From positions 65,387,561 to 65,451,560 of the forward strand of contig NC_088775.1 of NCBI RefSeq assembly GCF_954871325.1: a stretch of 64,000 nt of DNA, written 5' to 3'. Each line of letters begins with the position of its first letter. Positions within the stretch are counted from its first letter, which is position 1. The DNA comes from Gordionus sp. m RMFG-2023 (lineage: Eukaryota > Nematomorpha > Gordioida > Chordodea > Parachordodidae). This document shows positions 1 through 12,189 of this stretch, in pieces. A program made the translations under genes and the position numbers. The notes beneath the pieces were generated by a model. The model ran no database searches and was not told where the DNA came from. It was given only the letters and a program-made list of their open reading frames with translations.

Positions 1-888
1 TTTCTCTTTGACAAGTTACGAAGATACTATTCTCGATGATGGGAAATACTACTTTATATTTATCAATGAAAGCATATTAGTCTCATCGATTTCCTCAATT
101 AATTACTTATATATTTATTATCAGCTATAAATATTTGTCGACGCTTCGTGGAATTTATAATCATATTATACATTTATTTATTACATTTCAGTATATAAAT
201 TATATATTCTCTTTTTTTTAAAATAACTTTATTGTACTTTTTTAGTCATAATAAAGAGGATTCATATAAATGTCATGTTAATTGATAAAAATTTCAATCG
301 TCAATATTGACAAAAAATTATATATATATTTTGTTCATAAAAAATTTGGAAAATATAAAATATTTTATAATAAGATCGGAAAATAGTATTTTAACTTAAT
401 TGTCCCTTGTTTAAGTAATCAGTAAGAATTAAGTCATATCACGAATTCTTATATCTTTAAATACAAAACAAAATAATATTTTTAAGAGTATTTGTATCCA
501 AAATCTCTTTACAATGTAATTAAGTTAAAATACGATTAGTCACTTAATATGAATGATTAATAATATATAAAACTCATAGATATTTTACAATCTTGTATAA
601 AATTATATATCAAAAAAGGATAATATATAATAAATTAAATTACAAGTTTATTCTGTCATATACATACAAGGAAAGAGTCCCCATTTCCTTGATGAAATAC
701 ATTAATATATAAATTTCATTTTTTTGAATTTTAAAAAATGGGTTTAAAATAAAAATAAACATTTTCTAATATAAAAAATCTATATAAAAGAAAATGAATA
801 AAACAGAAAAATGGAATGGAATAGATATTTTAAACTGGGATCATTATCACTTAAAAATAAAATTTAATATAGCTAAGCTGAATTCCTT
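1..888. other. AT-rich stretch downstream of the vanin-like gene
   Basis: No coding signal is visible. The stretch lies 3' of the minus-strand vanin-like gene. A minus-strand AATAAA lies near 646-651, about 240 bp after the stop codon, and could be its polyadenylation signal; this is a weak inference. Confidence 0.4.
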
Positions 889-3800
889 TCAATGCGAATA
901 TGTTTTGTTATCCAAACCATAATCCCTGCCCCAAAGAGCGGCAGAAAATAAAGGCTTACTAAACCCTAATGGAGCCTCAATAGTATTTTTATGAGTAAAA
1001 TTCCACTGAGACTTATCTGGCAAATAAGCCCCATCCACAAGTACTATAGGAAAAACGTATGTTTGATTATCATCCTTAATAAATTTATCAGCTTTCTTTG
1101 GAAATCTTTCGGACTTTTCGCTATATTCAGTACTAAAATTACCTGTAAGCTTGAAGTAAGAGAAAGTGTGAGTAGCATCGCGTCCAAAATTGCCGCAATA
1201 ATGTAAATCGGATGTAGGGCATTGGTTGAAAGCGCAAATTTTCATGAACCAATTCACGTATTCCCTGTGAAGCATGTTGTAAACTACCAGGAGCATGACG
1301 CCACTTTTAGTCTTATAATATTAAATAAAAGAGAAAGAAAATAGATTTTTTTGTCAAAATATAATTAATATATTTGTATTTGTAAGAAAAAAAATAAACG
1401 TTGTTTCAAAGAATTTCATACATTGCTAATAACCTTATGAGTGAAGTTACTGGGTTTGGCGAATTTGTAAGTCATGTGACAGCACAAATTTCCCATGCAT
1501 TTAGAGGCTTTCTTGACGACCTCATAATCGTTCTTGTTGGATGGCGGGTAAATGACGACGTAATTGACGTGCTCGGGCTCAGGTAACATGCCGAAAATTT
1601 TATCCAGTTCGTCACGTGGACTGGATTGGGAAAATCGTGTAGGACCGAAAACCTTGACCTTAAGATCGTCGATTACAGCATTGGAGGTAATGGTAATTTC
1701 TAAATTATTTGTTTTTTCCCCTTAACAAAAAAAAGGGTGCAATAACGATAATTTGCTACTGACCTCATAATTTATGAATATCTCCTAACAATTTTTGTAT
1801 CATTTTGGAACCACCAATTTAATATCAAATAAGAAATAACGGCTCAAGCATTAACCCGATTAAATTGCAGCAACCTTTATAACTTACAATATGCATATAC
1901 AAATAATCCTCGTGGAGTTATATATTGTAATATTAAATTAATTTTTCCTGTTATAGTATTTATCAAAGATTTATAAAATATGCTTTATAAAATGTTAGGC
2001 TTAATATTTAAATAGAAAATAAGTTTTCATCAGGTTCAAAAACAATAATCCTTCCTACTTATAGATCTTGGAAAATCAGACTTCTTTAGATAATCACTAT
2101 ATAAGCCTTCTATCTCAGATAACTGATCCGCCAGAGTTTTAAGATGATTATATATTCTATATATAACTACCTTAGCTCACCTAAACCATTAACTATACCA
2201 AAAAAATTTTCTTAAACTTAAAAAAGGTAATGTAAATTTTAATCGCTTTCACCAATTGAGAGAATTTTTGATATATATTACAGGTATTTAAAAAAATAAT
2301 TTCCAATTTTCATAGGGAGATAAATGAATATCAAAATTAGTTAATCCACGTTTTATTTTATTAATATTTAATTTATCACAGGGATCCGAAACGAATATCA
2401 GCTCTGTTCAGGTTCGGATAAAAATAACAGATGCCGGTTCAGCAATTGGAATAAATCACAATTGTAACAAACATCCAATTAAATTTAAATTTAACGAGGA
2501 AAAAATTAATTCTCATTTTGTGAATGAATAAACTTTAAAAATATATTTCATATTAGTTGAGTTTCCAACTTTCATGTATATAACAATAACAAACATAATT
2601 TAAAAAACGAAAATGTTAATGTAAAAATAATCGGTTATGGACAATCGGGAAATTTATGATTAAAATGTAAATAGAATAATAATAATTTTTAAATACTTTC
2701 CTGAATGTTTTCTTCCAGTTTTTCATGCCTCGAATGTGGTGTTTTTATTTCATCTTCTGTTGAAAAATTTCTTCCCAATTGAGATAAGGTTTTCAAATCG
2801 ACATAAACAGGCGAAAAGAGCTTTTTGTTGGAAGTCAGTTGGGAACTGTTCCCAGGTGTGCAAGGCAATTCCGAAATTAACAGATGACCCCCATGTATAT
2901 TAGCTTAAATAGATTTTTGTAATAATAAAATATATGTTAAAAAATGTTAAATCCAAATATAAATTAATAAAATAAGGCAATATTGAAGTTTATTAGAGCT
3001 GTGCCGATCCCCACATTTTCCAAATTCGACCCGATATTTCTAAAAACCGATCTAATATTTATATTAATTTTTATTTACCTTTTTACGAATGTCATTAATA
3101 TTTTTAAAAAACCAACTAACTTACAAAAATGATTAAGTGTATTTTTTTATTCTCCAAAAGTCAGTAATCTCACTTAAAATATTTGCAATTATGGGTGAAT
3201 GTACAGCTCCATTTAGTCGATTTTTAAAAGGGACTAAATAATTTAGCCAAAATATTATTACCTAAGCCTCGAAATTTTGCTAATAGAAGTCCAAACCTTT
3301 CTGCCCTCTGTAAGAAATAAGCTTGAGTAATTTACTTATGCCAAAACCTGGAGTTAACCTTTTTTTAAATTAAATCGAATCGTTTAGCCGAACTAAATGT
3401 GACTCGTTAGATATTTCAAAATCCTTTTCATATTGCAGATAAACCAAAAATAGTGTAAAATTTTTAACTTTGTTTTTAAACTTTATAACAAATAAATTGT
3501 ATTTGGTTCCTTTCATTAATTTATTATTAATAAATTATTTATAAAATAAAAAAAATTATATAATTATATATAAACAATCATAAAATAACCCAAAACAATA
3601 AAAATATCAGATCGGTTTTTAATAAATATCGGCCTGATCCAATGTTTTAGAAAACGGTGCCGATCCATCGGATATTAAATATCCACACAGTCCTAAACTT
3701 TATAGAAACTTAAATATCATCCTTTTTAACTTAAGTTAGGAATTTTTTAAATTGATAAATTTAAACCATGAATCCGGAACAAGGGTATTTTGGGTTCCTC

Positions 3801-6800
3801 CTCCTTTCAAGTTGCGGCCAAAAAATATTATTTTAATTATAATATCTAATTTTATCACTTTTTGTTAAATAATATTTATTTAATAAATTAAATCATTTTC
3901 TCATTTTATTATTTATTTTTAAGTTGGCGTGAGTAAAAATTTGAGAATAGCTTTGTAGTTTAATATAAGTTTAAGTAGTATTAAGACAAACAGCTCGTCA
4001 TTGATAACTAAGCCAACCACTCTTTGCCGAGCTATTTGTTAGCTATATCTAGAAATATGTGTAATATATATACTCCTACCACGGGAGAGAGATATGATGC
4101 AAGACCATAAATGAAATAAAATAGAGGTGAGAGGGGAGTGGGTGTAGGAGTCATTTTATTTTGCTCGTTTTGATTTCTTTTTTTACTAATTCATTTAGAT
4201 GGAAGGGTGGGGGAGGGGTGGAATTCAATATTAATTAGATTAAAAAGGTGCATTATGATTTAAAAAAAAGGTATTATGTGACTAAAAAAGCTAAACATAG
4301 TTTCATACTTATTTTTAGGAAGGTTCTGGTAAAATTCCAGATAAACCACCGTTTGCTCCCACAATTTTTTCCCATCCTTTCCAAGTCCCTGGTTTAAACT
4401 TTAGCTGCTAATTGCTATAAGACAAGAGACTGCACATAATGTCTGAGTAAAAAATGGGGGCATTTTAAAATTTTATATAAAGTTTTAACTATAATCGTAG
4501 ATGTAATCAAGAGCTCCTAAGTCGCCAGAATATATACCGCTGCCTCGTGCTCCATATTTAGCTTGGTCACGGGTATTAGCCGCTAAGAAGTTGACTCCCA
4601 TGCGAATAGCGTAAGATGACTGGACACCATTAGCTGTTAGAAAAGGCACCAGGTCAGGCCAGCTAGTAGGAAAAACCATGTTTTTCAATCCATTTTTAAC
4701 CTTGTTTTTTTAAAAAAAGCTATAAAACAAAACGGAATCAAAATAAGATTACAACAATTTTTAAAAATATAGGACAATTAGACATCCAGAAACAAGAACT
4801 AGGCAAGATGAGATGGTGTTTAAAAGCAATATAGGAGTACGACAGGATCAATTAAAACCAAGTTTGACAGTCATTAACATGAGATGTCAAGGATGAAAAT
4901 TTAGGAGAAAACTACCAAGACAGTCAAGGTAACACATGACAATTGAAAGAAGGATATGTTGAGATTTTATAACCTCACATAGTATATATTTTAGTTGTTT
5001 TTATACTGCTATTTAAATTGACACTGTTAATAGGATAATAATTTTGTCTTGATATTTAAATTTTGTTTCAAATCAATATTGTTAATATGATCATATAATT
5101 AGAATGTAAATTTATTACAAAAAGATATATCAGAGACTTGTAGGCCCAGTTAGCCCTAAGCCTGGATATACGAGCCAGACCATATTATAATTCTTTTTAA
5201 ATATTACCCAAATAGGGGAAAAAAAATTTTTTAAAATAATCCGGGCCAGAATGTGTCTGAAATATAAAACCCGGGCTGTGCCAGAAAAATTTGTAAAAAA
5301 AATCTGCACCAGCCTGACTGAAATTTGTTTTTAAATCCTGCCCAGGCCGTGCAAATGGTACCTCTGCAGGTCTTTGATATATAAAAAAATGTTTAAAAAA
5401 TAAAGTTCCTAAGGTTTACACCAATTGAAATATAAAAAATAATTTCAAAATATGGCCCTACTATTAAGATGAATCTATAGAAAATTATAGAAGATTGAAG
5501 CAGGCACATTGGGGGTGGGGGATTCCTATTTCAAATTTGCCATTTCTTGTAAATATCTTTCTAATAAAAAAAATTCCCCCCTACACCCCCACCCTTCTCA
5601 ACCCAAAAAATGTATACAGTATTTCACTATAAGGAAGAATTTGGAAGAATAATTAGTAAGAAGTTAATAACTTATTTAAATAATGACTATAAAATTTTTA
5701 GAAAACAGAGCATTTTTATAAAAAAGTGAAGACCCAAAAATTATTTTTATAAAATTCTAATGGTCCACATCGAAAGATGTTCGATAAAATTTATGGGGAA
5801 AACCTAACCTAATAGTGCCCTTCCCCCTTAGCAAATTTTCTCTAATTCTATTTATAAAAAAGTTGAGTCTCATCAGACTGGGTGACTTTTAACACCCAAC
5901 CAAGGCAGAAATAAGGCAAAAAAGAGTTTTCAGAATTCTATTTCGATTAAATGATAAAATATAGTTACACCATTGATAATACCAACATAAAATTTGTCAG
6001 CCAAGTAGTGATTAAAATAAATTATAATATTTTATTCATATAATTTACCATACCACAATATCAATAGCAGGATTTTTCCAATTTATATCAAAACATGTGA
6101 AGATTCCAAAGAGGCCTGCAAAATCAGTATTAAATGTGATTAATTCACATTTATCTGGATAATCATAATTTAATTCATAGCACAAATGACATTTCCTATA
6201 CTTTGCTATAAGATTTCCATTAGAATCAAATACTATATCAGTATTATATTGTTTGCTATTATTGATATTGTTTGAACTGAAGTAATTTTCTGGAAAGGGT
6301 GTGCATATATTAAAATTATAATTTGTTAAGTATGGATTTTTATTTTCTTGGTAAGCTTGGTCATTTTTAGAGAATAACTGAAGCTAATAAAACATAAATT
6401 AAAATAAAATTTTGTGGAATTAATTTCCATTTTTTTATGAACTTCTTTAAAATTTGTATTATTTTTAAAAAATTACCTTCAATATCTCTATATTTAAAAT
6501 ATAAATTATTATGTGTACCTCTCCCATGTTGGCTACTATGAATATCTTATTTTTTTTAGCCATGCAGCTTAATGTATGTAGTATGTAATGATTTTTGTTA
6601 GAATAATTTTGATTATTACATGGGTTTACATAATTTCTTTCAACAATATCTGGTACAACTTCTACAAATTTTGACATTTCAGATTTTGTATCATAGTAGC
6701 CAGTGATCCCATATTCAGGAAAAACTATAATTTTAGCACCCTAAATATATATTTATTTTTTTCAGACAGGCATTATTACTTTTTTAGATGCAATTGCAAC

Positions 6801-6962
6801 TTTATCATCATAAATATCCAAATTCATTTTTATTATATCTTTAGAATTACGCGTTTGTACATTGCCAATAACTTCATGTTCATATATAGCTCCCACATAA
6901 GAACAAGCATATGTAAAATAGCTTTTGCCAGAGAATATTAAAATATATATTATAAATTCCAT
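889..6962 (-). CDS. Vanin-like pantetheine hydrolase (biotinidase/vanin family), six exons
   Basis: Vanins split pantetheine into pantothenate and cysteamine, usually secreted or membrane-anchored. Exons on the minus strand are 6962-6780, 6740-6519, 6383-6054, 4700-4490, 1699-1422 and 1311-889. All introns have GT-AG ends and all junctions are in phase, giving about 548 residues, the usual family length. The start is the Met at 6962, followed by a hydrophobic signal-like stretch and the family motif YVGAIYEHEVIGN (about residues 22-34). The nitrilase-type triad can be seen: Glu70 in GAKIIVFPEYG, Lys199 in LIAKYRKCHL and Cys232 in FGIFTCFDI. VFPTSWPDLVPFL and GVNFLAANTRD (exon 4) and KCMGNLCCHMTYKF (exon 5) are vanin-like, and exon 6 is the C-terminal base domain, ending at TGA 889-891. 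Exons 4-6 use more G/C-ending codons than exons 1-3. The donor of exon 3 has an alternative a few bases away. No break was seen. Confidence 0.88.
1700..4489 (-). other. Intron 5 of the vanin-like gene (2.8 kb)
   Basis: AT-rich, flanked by a GT donor at 4489-4488 and an AG acceptor at 1701-1700 on the minus strand. The phase (1) fits both exons. It carries a MITE at 2994-3695; otherwise I see nothing coding. Confidence 0.75.
2994..3695. mobile_element. hAT-like MITE in vanin intron 5
   Basis: The ends are TAGAGCTGTGCCGATC and, in reverse complement, TAGGACTGTGTGGATA. The flanks AAGTTTAT (2986-2993) and AACTTTAT (3696-3703) make an 8-bp target duplication with one mismatch. Subterminal motifs around CCGATC and ATATCGG are repeated in inverted form. 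There is no open frame. Eight-base duplications are the hAT signature; the superfamily call is inferred. Confidence 0.65.
5131..5375. mobile_element. Short hAT-like MITE in vanin intron 3
   Basis: Imperfect terminal inverted repeats, CAGAGACTTGTAG on the left and CAAAGACCTGCAG in reverse complement on the right, about 245 bp apart. GATATAT sequences flank both ends and could be the target duplication. The interior has GGCC/CCGGGC-rich patches and no coding potential. Confidence 0.5.
5495..5850. repeat. Degenerate hAT fragment
   Basis: A stretch with CTAATAAAAA followed by C-rich runs and AAAAATGTATRCA resembles 7385-7460 inside the hAT at 7313-8368. The ends are not recognisable, so this is probably a truncated relative. 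Confidence 0.35.
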
Positions 6963-6984
6963 AACTAGAAAATGCCAAAAATCC

Positions 6985-7000
6985 TTGTTATATAAATTAT
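6985..7000 (-). promoter_or_regulatory. Possible TATA box of the vanin-like gene
   Basis: The minus strand reads ATTTATATAACAAGG about 25-35 bases upstream of the start codon at 6962. In such AT-rich DNA a TATA-like string is common, so this is only a candidate. Confidence 0.25.
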
Positions 7001-7312
7001 TTACAATGAATAAAGATTGAGTTCAAACTGACAGATCACGCAATATAAGATAACATATATTAACAGATGTTAAATTCGTGGCATGTTTGATCCTCACTTA
7101 TTATATTTTCTATTTATAGCAATGATATGCTAGGTATTCCTCATTTCAGTATAATTAGATATTAAGTAAAAGGGTCGGTTTGGCCGAAAATCCAGCTAGG
7201 TTTGAGCATAAAAAAATATCCCAAACCCGAGACCACTAATTAATGAATAAATCCTGCTGAGTCGCCTCGCTGGATCATTTAATCCGAGTTAAGAGATTTT
7301 ATTACTAGAGGC

Positions 7313-8368
7313 CATAGGCGTAGCCGGGAACGGGTTAATCAAGGGGAAATCCCCCCTCAGAAATTTATCACTTTTTGTGAATTTCATTTTCAGCTAATAA
7401 AAAATATCCCCCTTAGTCCTCCCTCCACTCCCTGACCCTCAAAAATGTATGCATATATCTTAAACAATAGTTTGAAAGAAAGAATGTAAAAGTTGATATT
7501 TTTTTATAAAACTATTCATCATAATTTATACATTTTTGGAAAAAAGCATTTATATATATAAAAAGTGAACCAAATATGTTTTTTAAGAAATGGAATATAA
7601 GCCAAAGATAAGTCTCAAGGCAAAATTGAAATGTATTATAATTAATAATAATAGATCCATAAAATTACTAAATAATATAATATATCAAATATAATTTTTT
7701 ATAAGCTGAGTAATTTTAATTTATTTATCTTTTAAAAGTAAAATATAATTATAAAACTATTGATAAAATTAAATCATAAATTAAATAAAAAAATTAAAAC
7801 AAAATACAAACAGTGGAATATTATGTCGTAGATTTACATTATATCTAATTTTATCAATTATCATATAACAATCAAGTAATTTTTACTAATATAGCGAATT
7901 ATATATTTTACAGAAAAATATAAAATATTGACAAGGACATCAGAAAATATCTTTTAAAGACATTGTGGGATAAATAATATGAAAATTAGTTTTTAATATC
8001 ATTTATTATTTAAATAAAATAGATGGCGTTAAATAATTGAATGAAAATAGTTGCTATATTTATTATCACGAGCATTGATTAGTAAAATTTATTGAAATAT
8101 TAATGGTAATTTATTCTTTAACTGTCAAATGTGTCTGTAAAAGTTGAATTTTACCTAGTATTTTGTAACTAATTCTATATAATAGAGGAATATCAACTAT
8201 ATGTCTACTTCGGTTTTATAAATAAATTTCTTATACTTGTTTGGAATAAATTATTACCATGCTTATAAATACATACATTCCGCCCAAAATAAAGTCTGGG
8301 GGCGAAGCTCCCAGCAATTTTTTCACACCCCCCCCCCCCCTCTTAAGAAAATTTTGGTTATGCCTATG
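7313..8368. mobile_element. Non-autonomous hAT element (1056 bp) with 8-bp target duplication
   Basis: Ends CATAGGCGTAGCC and CATAGGCATAACC (reverse complement of the right end) are flanked by perfect CTAGAGGC copies at 7305-7312 and 8369-8376. G/C-runs sit just inside each end, and a hairpin lies at about 8295-8315 (CTGGGGGCGAAGCTCCCAG). Part of the interior (7930-8250) is also found at 58840-59110, so it is a relative of the hAT at 54748-59692. No transposase frame. Confidence 0.88.
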
Positions 8369-8376
8369 CTAGAGGC

Positions 8377-9260
8377 TAATGCCATCGCGTAAAATGTAAA
8401 AAAATTAATATTTCCTGTTAGAGCCCAGTAAAAGTTCTTTAATATTAGAAATAAATAATTTTAAAACCATAGGGTCTAATAATATATTGGCAATGCAATT
8501 ATATTTTATTCCACGAAAAAATATTTTTTTTAAATCTTTGTTTTAAGCCGAGTTAAATGTTTTTGATATTGAAAGATCTAAAACCTTTGTGTTTATTCGT
8601 AAAAAAATATTTGCCATTATTTTTTAACTCCATGCGTAATATGTTACAATATAAACAATATATTTATGTTTTGAGCCCAGTAAAAAAAATTTGATATTAT
8701 GAGAAGTTCTTTGGGTCTAGTAATATATTGGAACTGCCATTATATTTTTTCATGAGTAAAAAATAATGTTAAAATTTTAACTTTGTTTTAAGTCTAGTTA
8801 AAAGATTTTGATATTTGAAAGATGTTTTAAAACCTTTGGCTTCATAGAGAAATTTTTAGTGTCATTATTTTTTTGACTCAACGCGTAAAATGTAGAAATA
8901 TAAAAAAATTATATATATATTATTTGGCCCAGTAAAAAGTTTTGATATTAGAAAGAATTTCTATAACTTTGGATCAATTAATAAATTGGCACTGCCATAA
9001 TTCTTTACTCTATGAGAGAAACAATATGAAAAATTGTAAAATCTTCGTTTTAAATGTAGTTAAAACTTTTGTTATGAAAGATATTCTATAAATTTGAGTT
9101 CATAAAGAAGATTCTGATGCCATTATTTTTTAACCTCACGCTTAAAATATAGAAATACAGAAAAAATTATATGTTTGGTTTTGAGCTTAAAAGGTTTTTG
9201 ACATAAGAAAGAAGTTATATAATTCTAGAGGCTTTGAAAAAATGTCAATTTTTGGGCTAC
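8377..9260 (+). repeat. Left tandem-repeat arm, degenerate ~120-bp monomers
   Basis: About seven monomers alternate in two forms, giving a ~240-bp higher-order period. Each contains a version of TGCCATTATnTTTTnACTCC, then GTTTTAAGCCTAGTTAAAA or TTGAGCCCAGTAAAAA, then TTTTGATATTAGAAAGA and a TTTGGGTCTAG or TTTGGGTTCAT end. The inverted partner is at 31950-33170. No coding sequence. Confidence 0.7.
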
Positions 9261-9365
9261 TCATAAAAATAAATGAATAAATTTATTTTATAATTTATTA
9301 TGCAAATAAGATTCAATTGACTTTAAAATAACTATTCAAAAAATAGACAGATTTGCGATAATATA

Positions 9366-9659
9366 TGTTATATAATAGGAATTAATAAATTAAAATATTA
9401 TATATTTTGGTTATTAAATAATAATATATTTAAATTTTATATAACACTCATTCATTAAATTAATTCTGATATATTTAACTTATTCAAATTGTACAAATTA
9501 TACTTTTATTTTTAGTTTTGCTCTTCGTTTTATAACTTAACCTTTTGATTTTATATTCTAATTTTAGTTTTGTATAAATATATAAATACAAGATTAAAAA
9601 GGTAATAAAAGGAGATGAATTATATTTAGAAAAACCAATATTAATTTCCTATCTTTTCA
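9366..9659 (+). repeat. 5' LTR of the plus-oriented Gypsy-like fossil
   Basis: Starts TGTTATAT and ends TTTTCA, 294 bp. It pairs with the copy at 14077-14369 with only scattered differences. Confidence 0.85.
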
Positions 9660-9937
9660 TGGTGCCTCGGATGAGGATCGGAAAACCATATTTTGTGAAA
9701 AAAATTCTTCAGGTCTTCTTTACCTGGGAATAAAACATATGGTCAAGATAGATAATATTGATATGATTTTAAAAATAATTCTACTCCATTTATGAAAAAA
9801 ACTTTAGATATGCAATTACCAATAACCAATATGCAACTCAATGTGTTGACCAGGAACCAATATGGAAGTTGAACATTAGGCTATGAATTCTATATTGAAG
9901 AAGAGAGCTTTGGTACTAATAAAAAATTGTTCTAAAA

Positions 9938-11997
9938 TGTTCTCTTTATTACTTTTTTTTATCGTTTATATAATATTTTTACAAACTAAAATTAGAATAT
10001 AAAATTAAAAGGTTAAGTTATAAAACGAAAAGTAAAGCTAAAATAAAAATATAATTTAAATACGTTAAGTGAATACGCGTTACATAATACAATTCATATT
10101 AAGATCATTATTCAACATTTTCCTTCTTCTAAAAGAAGCATTCCTATAATTTCATCTAAGCTGTTATAGAGATTTTGTTGTCCAAGTGGTTTATCGTTTT
10201 AGTCATCAAGTTGTTTCATAAGTCATCATAATCGTTGGCTTGTCCCAATCGTTCGTTTGTTTAAATCGAGTTTGCACGTTGGTCTGTTTAAATCGTAAGC
10301 TTGATATTCTTATCGTAAGTTTGATATCCTTATCATAATTTGTCTTTATAAATCATGATTTCATCATGTTTCATGTAGCTTGCTTGGTAATGCTCAGTCG
10401 TTATTATTATCATATTTCAAAATTGTTATTATCATCCGTCAGTCATGAATAATTAGAAATAATAATTGATCAAGTTAGATATAAGAATAAGTGAAGAATG
10501 ATAAATCAATAAGATTGTTATATAATATTTTTAGCGTTTTCATTTTTGCGTTTTAGTGTAAGCGTTTTAGTATTTTATTTACTTTATGCGTTTTAGTGTA
10601 AGCGTTTTAGTATTTTATTTACTTTATGTGTTTTAATATTTAATTTATATTTTTTAAGTTATGTAGTCTTTTAAATAAGCAGGTTTTTGTTTAATACGCA
10701 TAGGTCTAGAAATCGGTGTTACATTTTTATCAGTAACTTTTATATTTTTGTCCATACTTCTCTCCTTAAAAGAATCCTTATAATTAGAGTCATAATTAAT
10801 AAGTGAGTTAAAACAATTTCTTATTCTTAATTGATCTAAGTTTCTCCTCAAAATACCTTTATCTGTCTTTATTTGGAACATCATATCACTTTCTTTGTGT
10901 GTGACCATGCCTTTACACCATTTGTCATCACCTTGTATTTAGTACCAAACAAAATCTCCTACGTTAAAGGTTCTATTTCGTGGTAAATTAACGTTGATTT
11001 TGCTCTTCTTTTCTTCCAACGGTTTTAATAAGTCCCATTTAACTCTAATATCTCGATTGAAAATTCTCTTGGAAGGTGTAACTCCTGTAGTATCATTACG
11101 CGTGTTTCTGTAATTAAATAAAAATTTGTAAAGTGCAATGTCTAAGTCACTTTTGATATTCCATTTCATATGTGTTTTGAACGTTTTCACCATGCGTTCT
11201 ACCTGGCCATTGGATTGCTAGTTATACAGATGTGAGCACATGTTTGATACCATAATCATTGCAAAATTTTTCAAAATCATTACTTGTGAAGTTAGTGCCG
11301 TTATCAGTAACTATAGTTTCAGACATTCCATATAGCGAAATTTGAAAATTTCTTTTAAAGTAATATCGGTCGTAATATTTTTAACAGGAACAATAATTGA
11401 AAATTTACTGTAGGCATCGACTATTATCAACCAATTTCTTGTGAAGAACGGACCCTCATAATCTATGTGTATCCTTTCAAATGGTTTGGTTGCCGAAACC
11501 CATAGTTTTTGTATCTTTTTAGGATTGTCATGATATATGTTACAATCGTCACAACTTTTCACTTCCATATCTATGTCATTATTTATACCAGACCACCAGG
11601 TGTAATCTTTGGCTAAGGATTTAATTTTTCCTGCTCCCAAGTGACCTTCATGTAATGATTGTAGTACATTTTTTCTCATAGAAGACGGAATTATGATTAT
11701 TTGCTTTTGTAAAGACAATCCTTAATTATACTTAATTCCAATTCAATGTTTTTATAGATATTGTTCTTTATAGGCCTGTTGTTCTTAATATCATTTATGA
11801 CTTGTTTTAATTCAATTTTGAAAGTTTCATCACGTATTGGTTAAAATTATTTATATAATATTTTTACAAACTAAAATTAAAATTAAAAGGTTAAGTTATA
11901 AAACGAAAAGTAAAACTAAAATAAAAATATAATTTGAATAAGTTAAGTGAATACGCTTTACATAATATAATTCATATTAAGATCAATATTCAACATA
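9938..11997 (-). mobile_element. Shorter, related LTR element fossil nested in minus orientation
   Basis: Two minus-strand copies begin TGTTGAATAnTGATC (from 10114 and from 11997) and share most of their sequence with each other and part with the LTR of the surrounding element. The upstream copy is incomplete and runs straight into pol-like sequence, so much of the interior has been lost. The region before the downstream LTR matches the 3' region of the host element in inverse orientation. Broken, with several breaks. Confidence 0.68.
10654..11720 (-). pseudogene. Gypsy-type integrase remnants (pol)
   Basis: The distal part carries an HxxH...CxxC zinc-binding region (HEGHLGAGK, then CDDCNIY) and the start of the DDE core (RIHIDYEGPF, IIVDAYSKFS). 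Further along is an integrase C-terminal region with FNYRNTRNDTTGVTPSK and FNVGDFVWY. This is typical of Ty3/Gypsy integrases. It lies in the nested minus-oriented fossil and is broken into several pieces. Confidence 0.78.
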
Positions 11998-12189
11998 TAT
12001 AGTGAAACCAATGATGATTTACAAATAATTCTATATCCTCGTAGAAGGAAAAGTAATTATAAATTAAAATTTTATTTCAAGATAAAGTCTTAACTTATAG
12101 TATAAAATAACTTAATAAAATAACTAAACGTAAATCAATCATAATGGACATATTTGAATATATAAAAAGCCTTAAAAAATATTTACTTA

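Larger units (their letters stand above)
4701..6053 (-). other. Intron 3 of the vanin-like gene (1.35 kb)
   Basis: Separates the AT-rich exon 3 from the G/C-richer exon 4. It holds a short MITE-like element (5131-5375) and a degenerate stretch (about 5495-5850) resembling part of the hAT at 7313-8368. Confidence 0.65.

Noticed and set aside
4070-4180. ACTCCTACCACGGGAG and GGGAGTGGGTGTAGGAGT as possible MITE ends in vanin intron 5
   Set aside because: Too short and irregular, with no target duplication.
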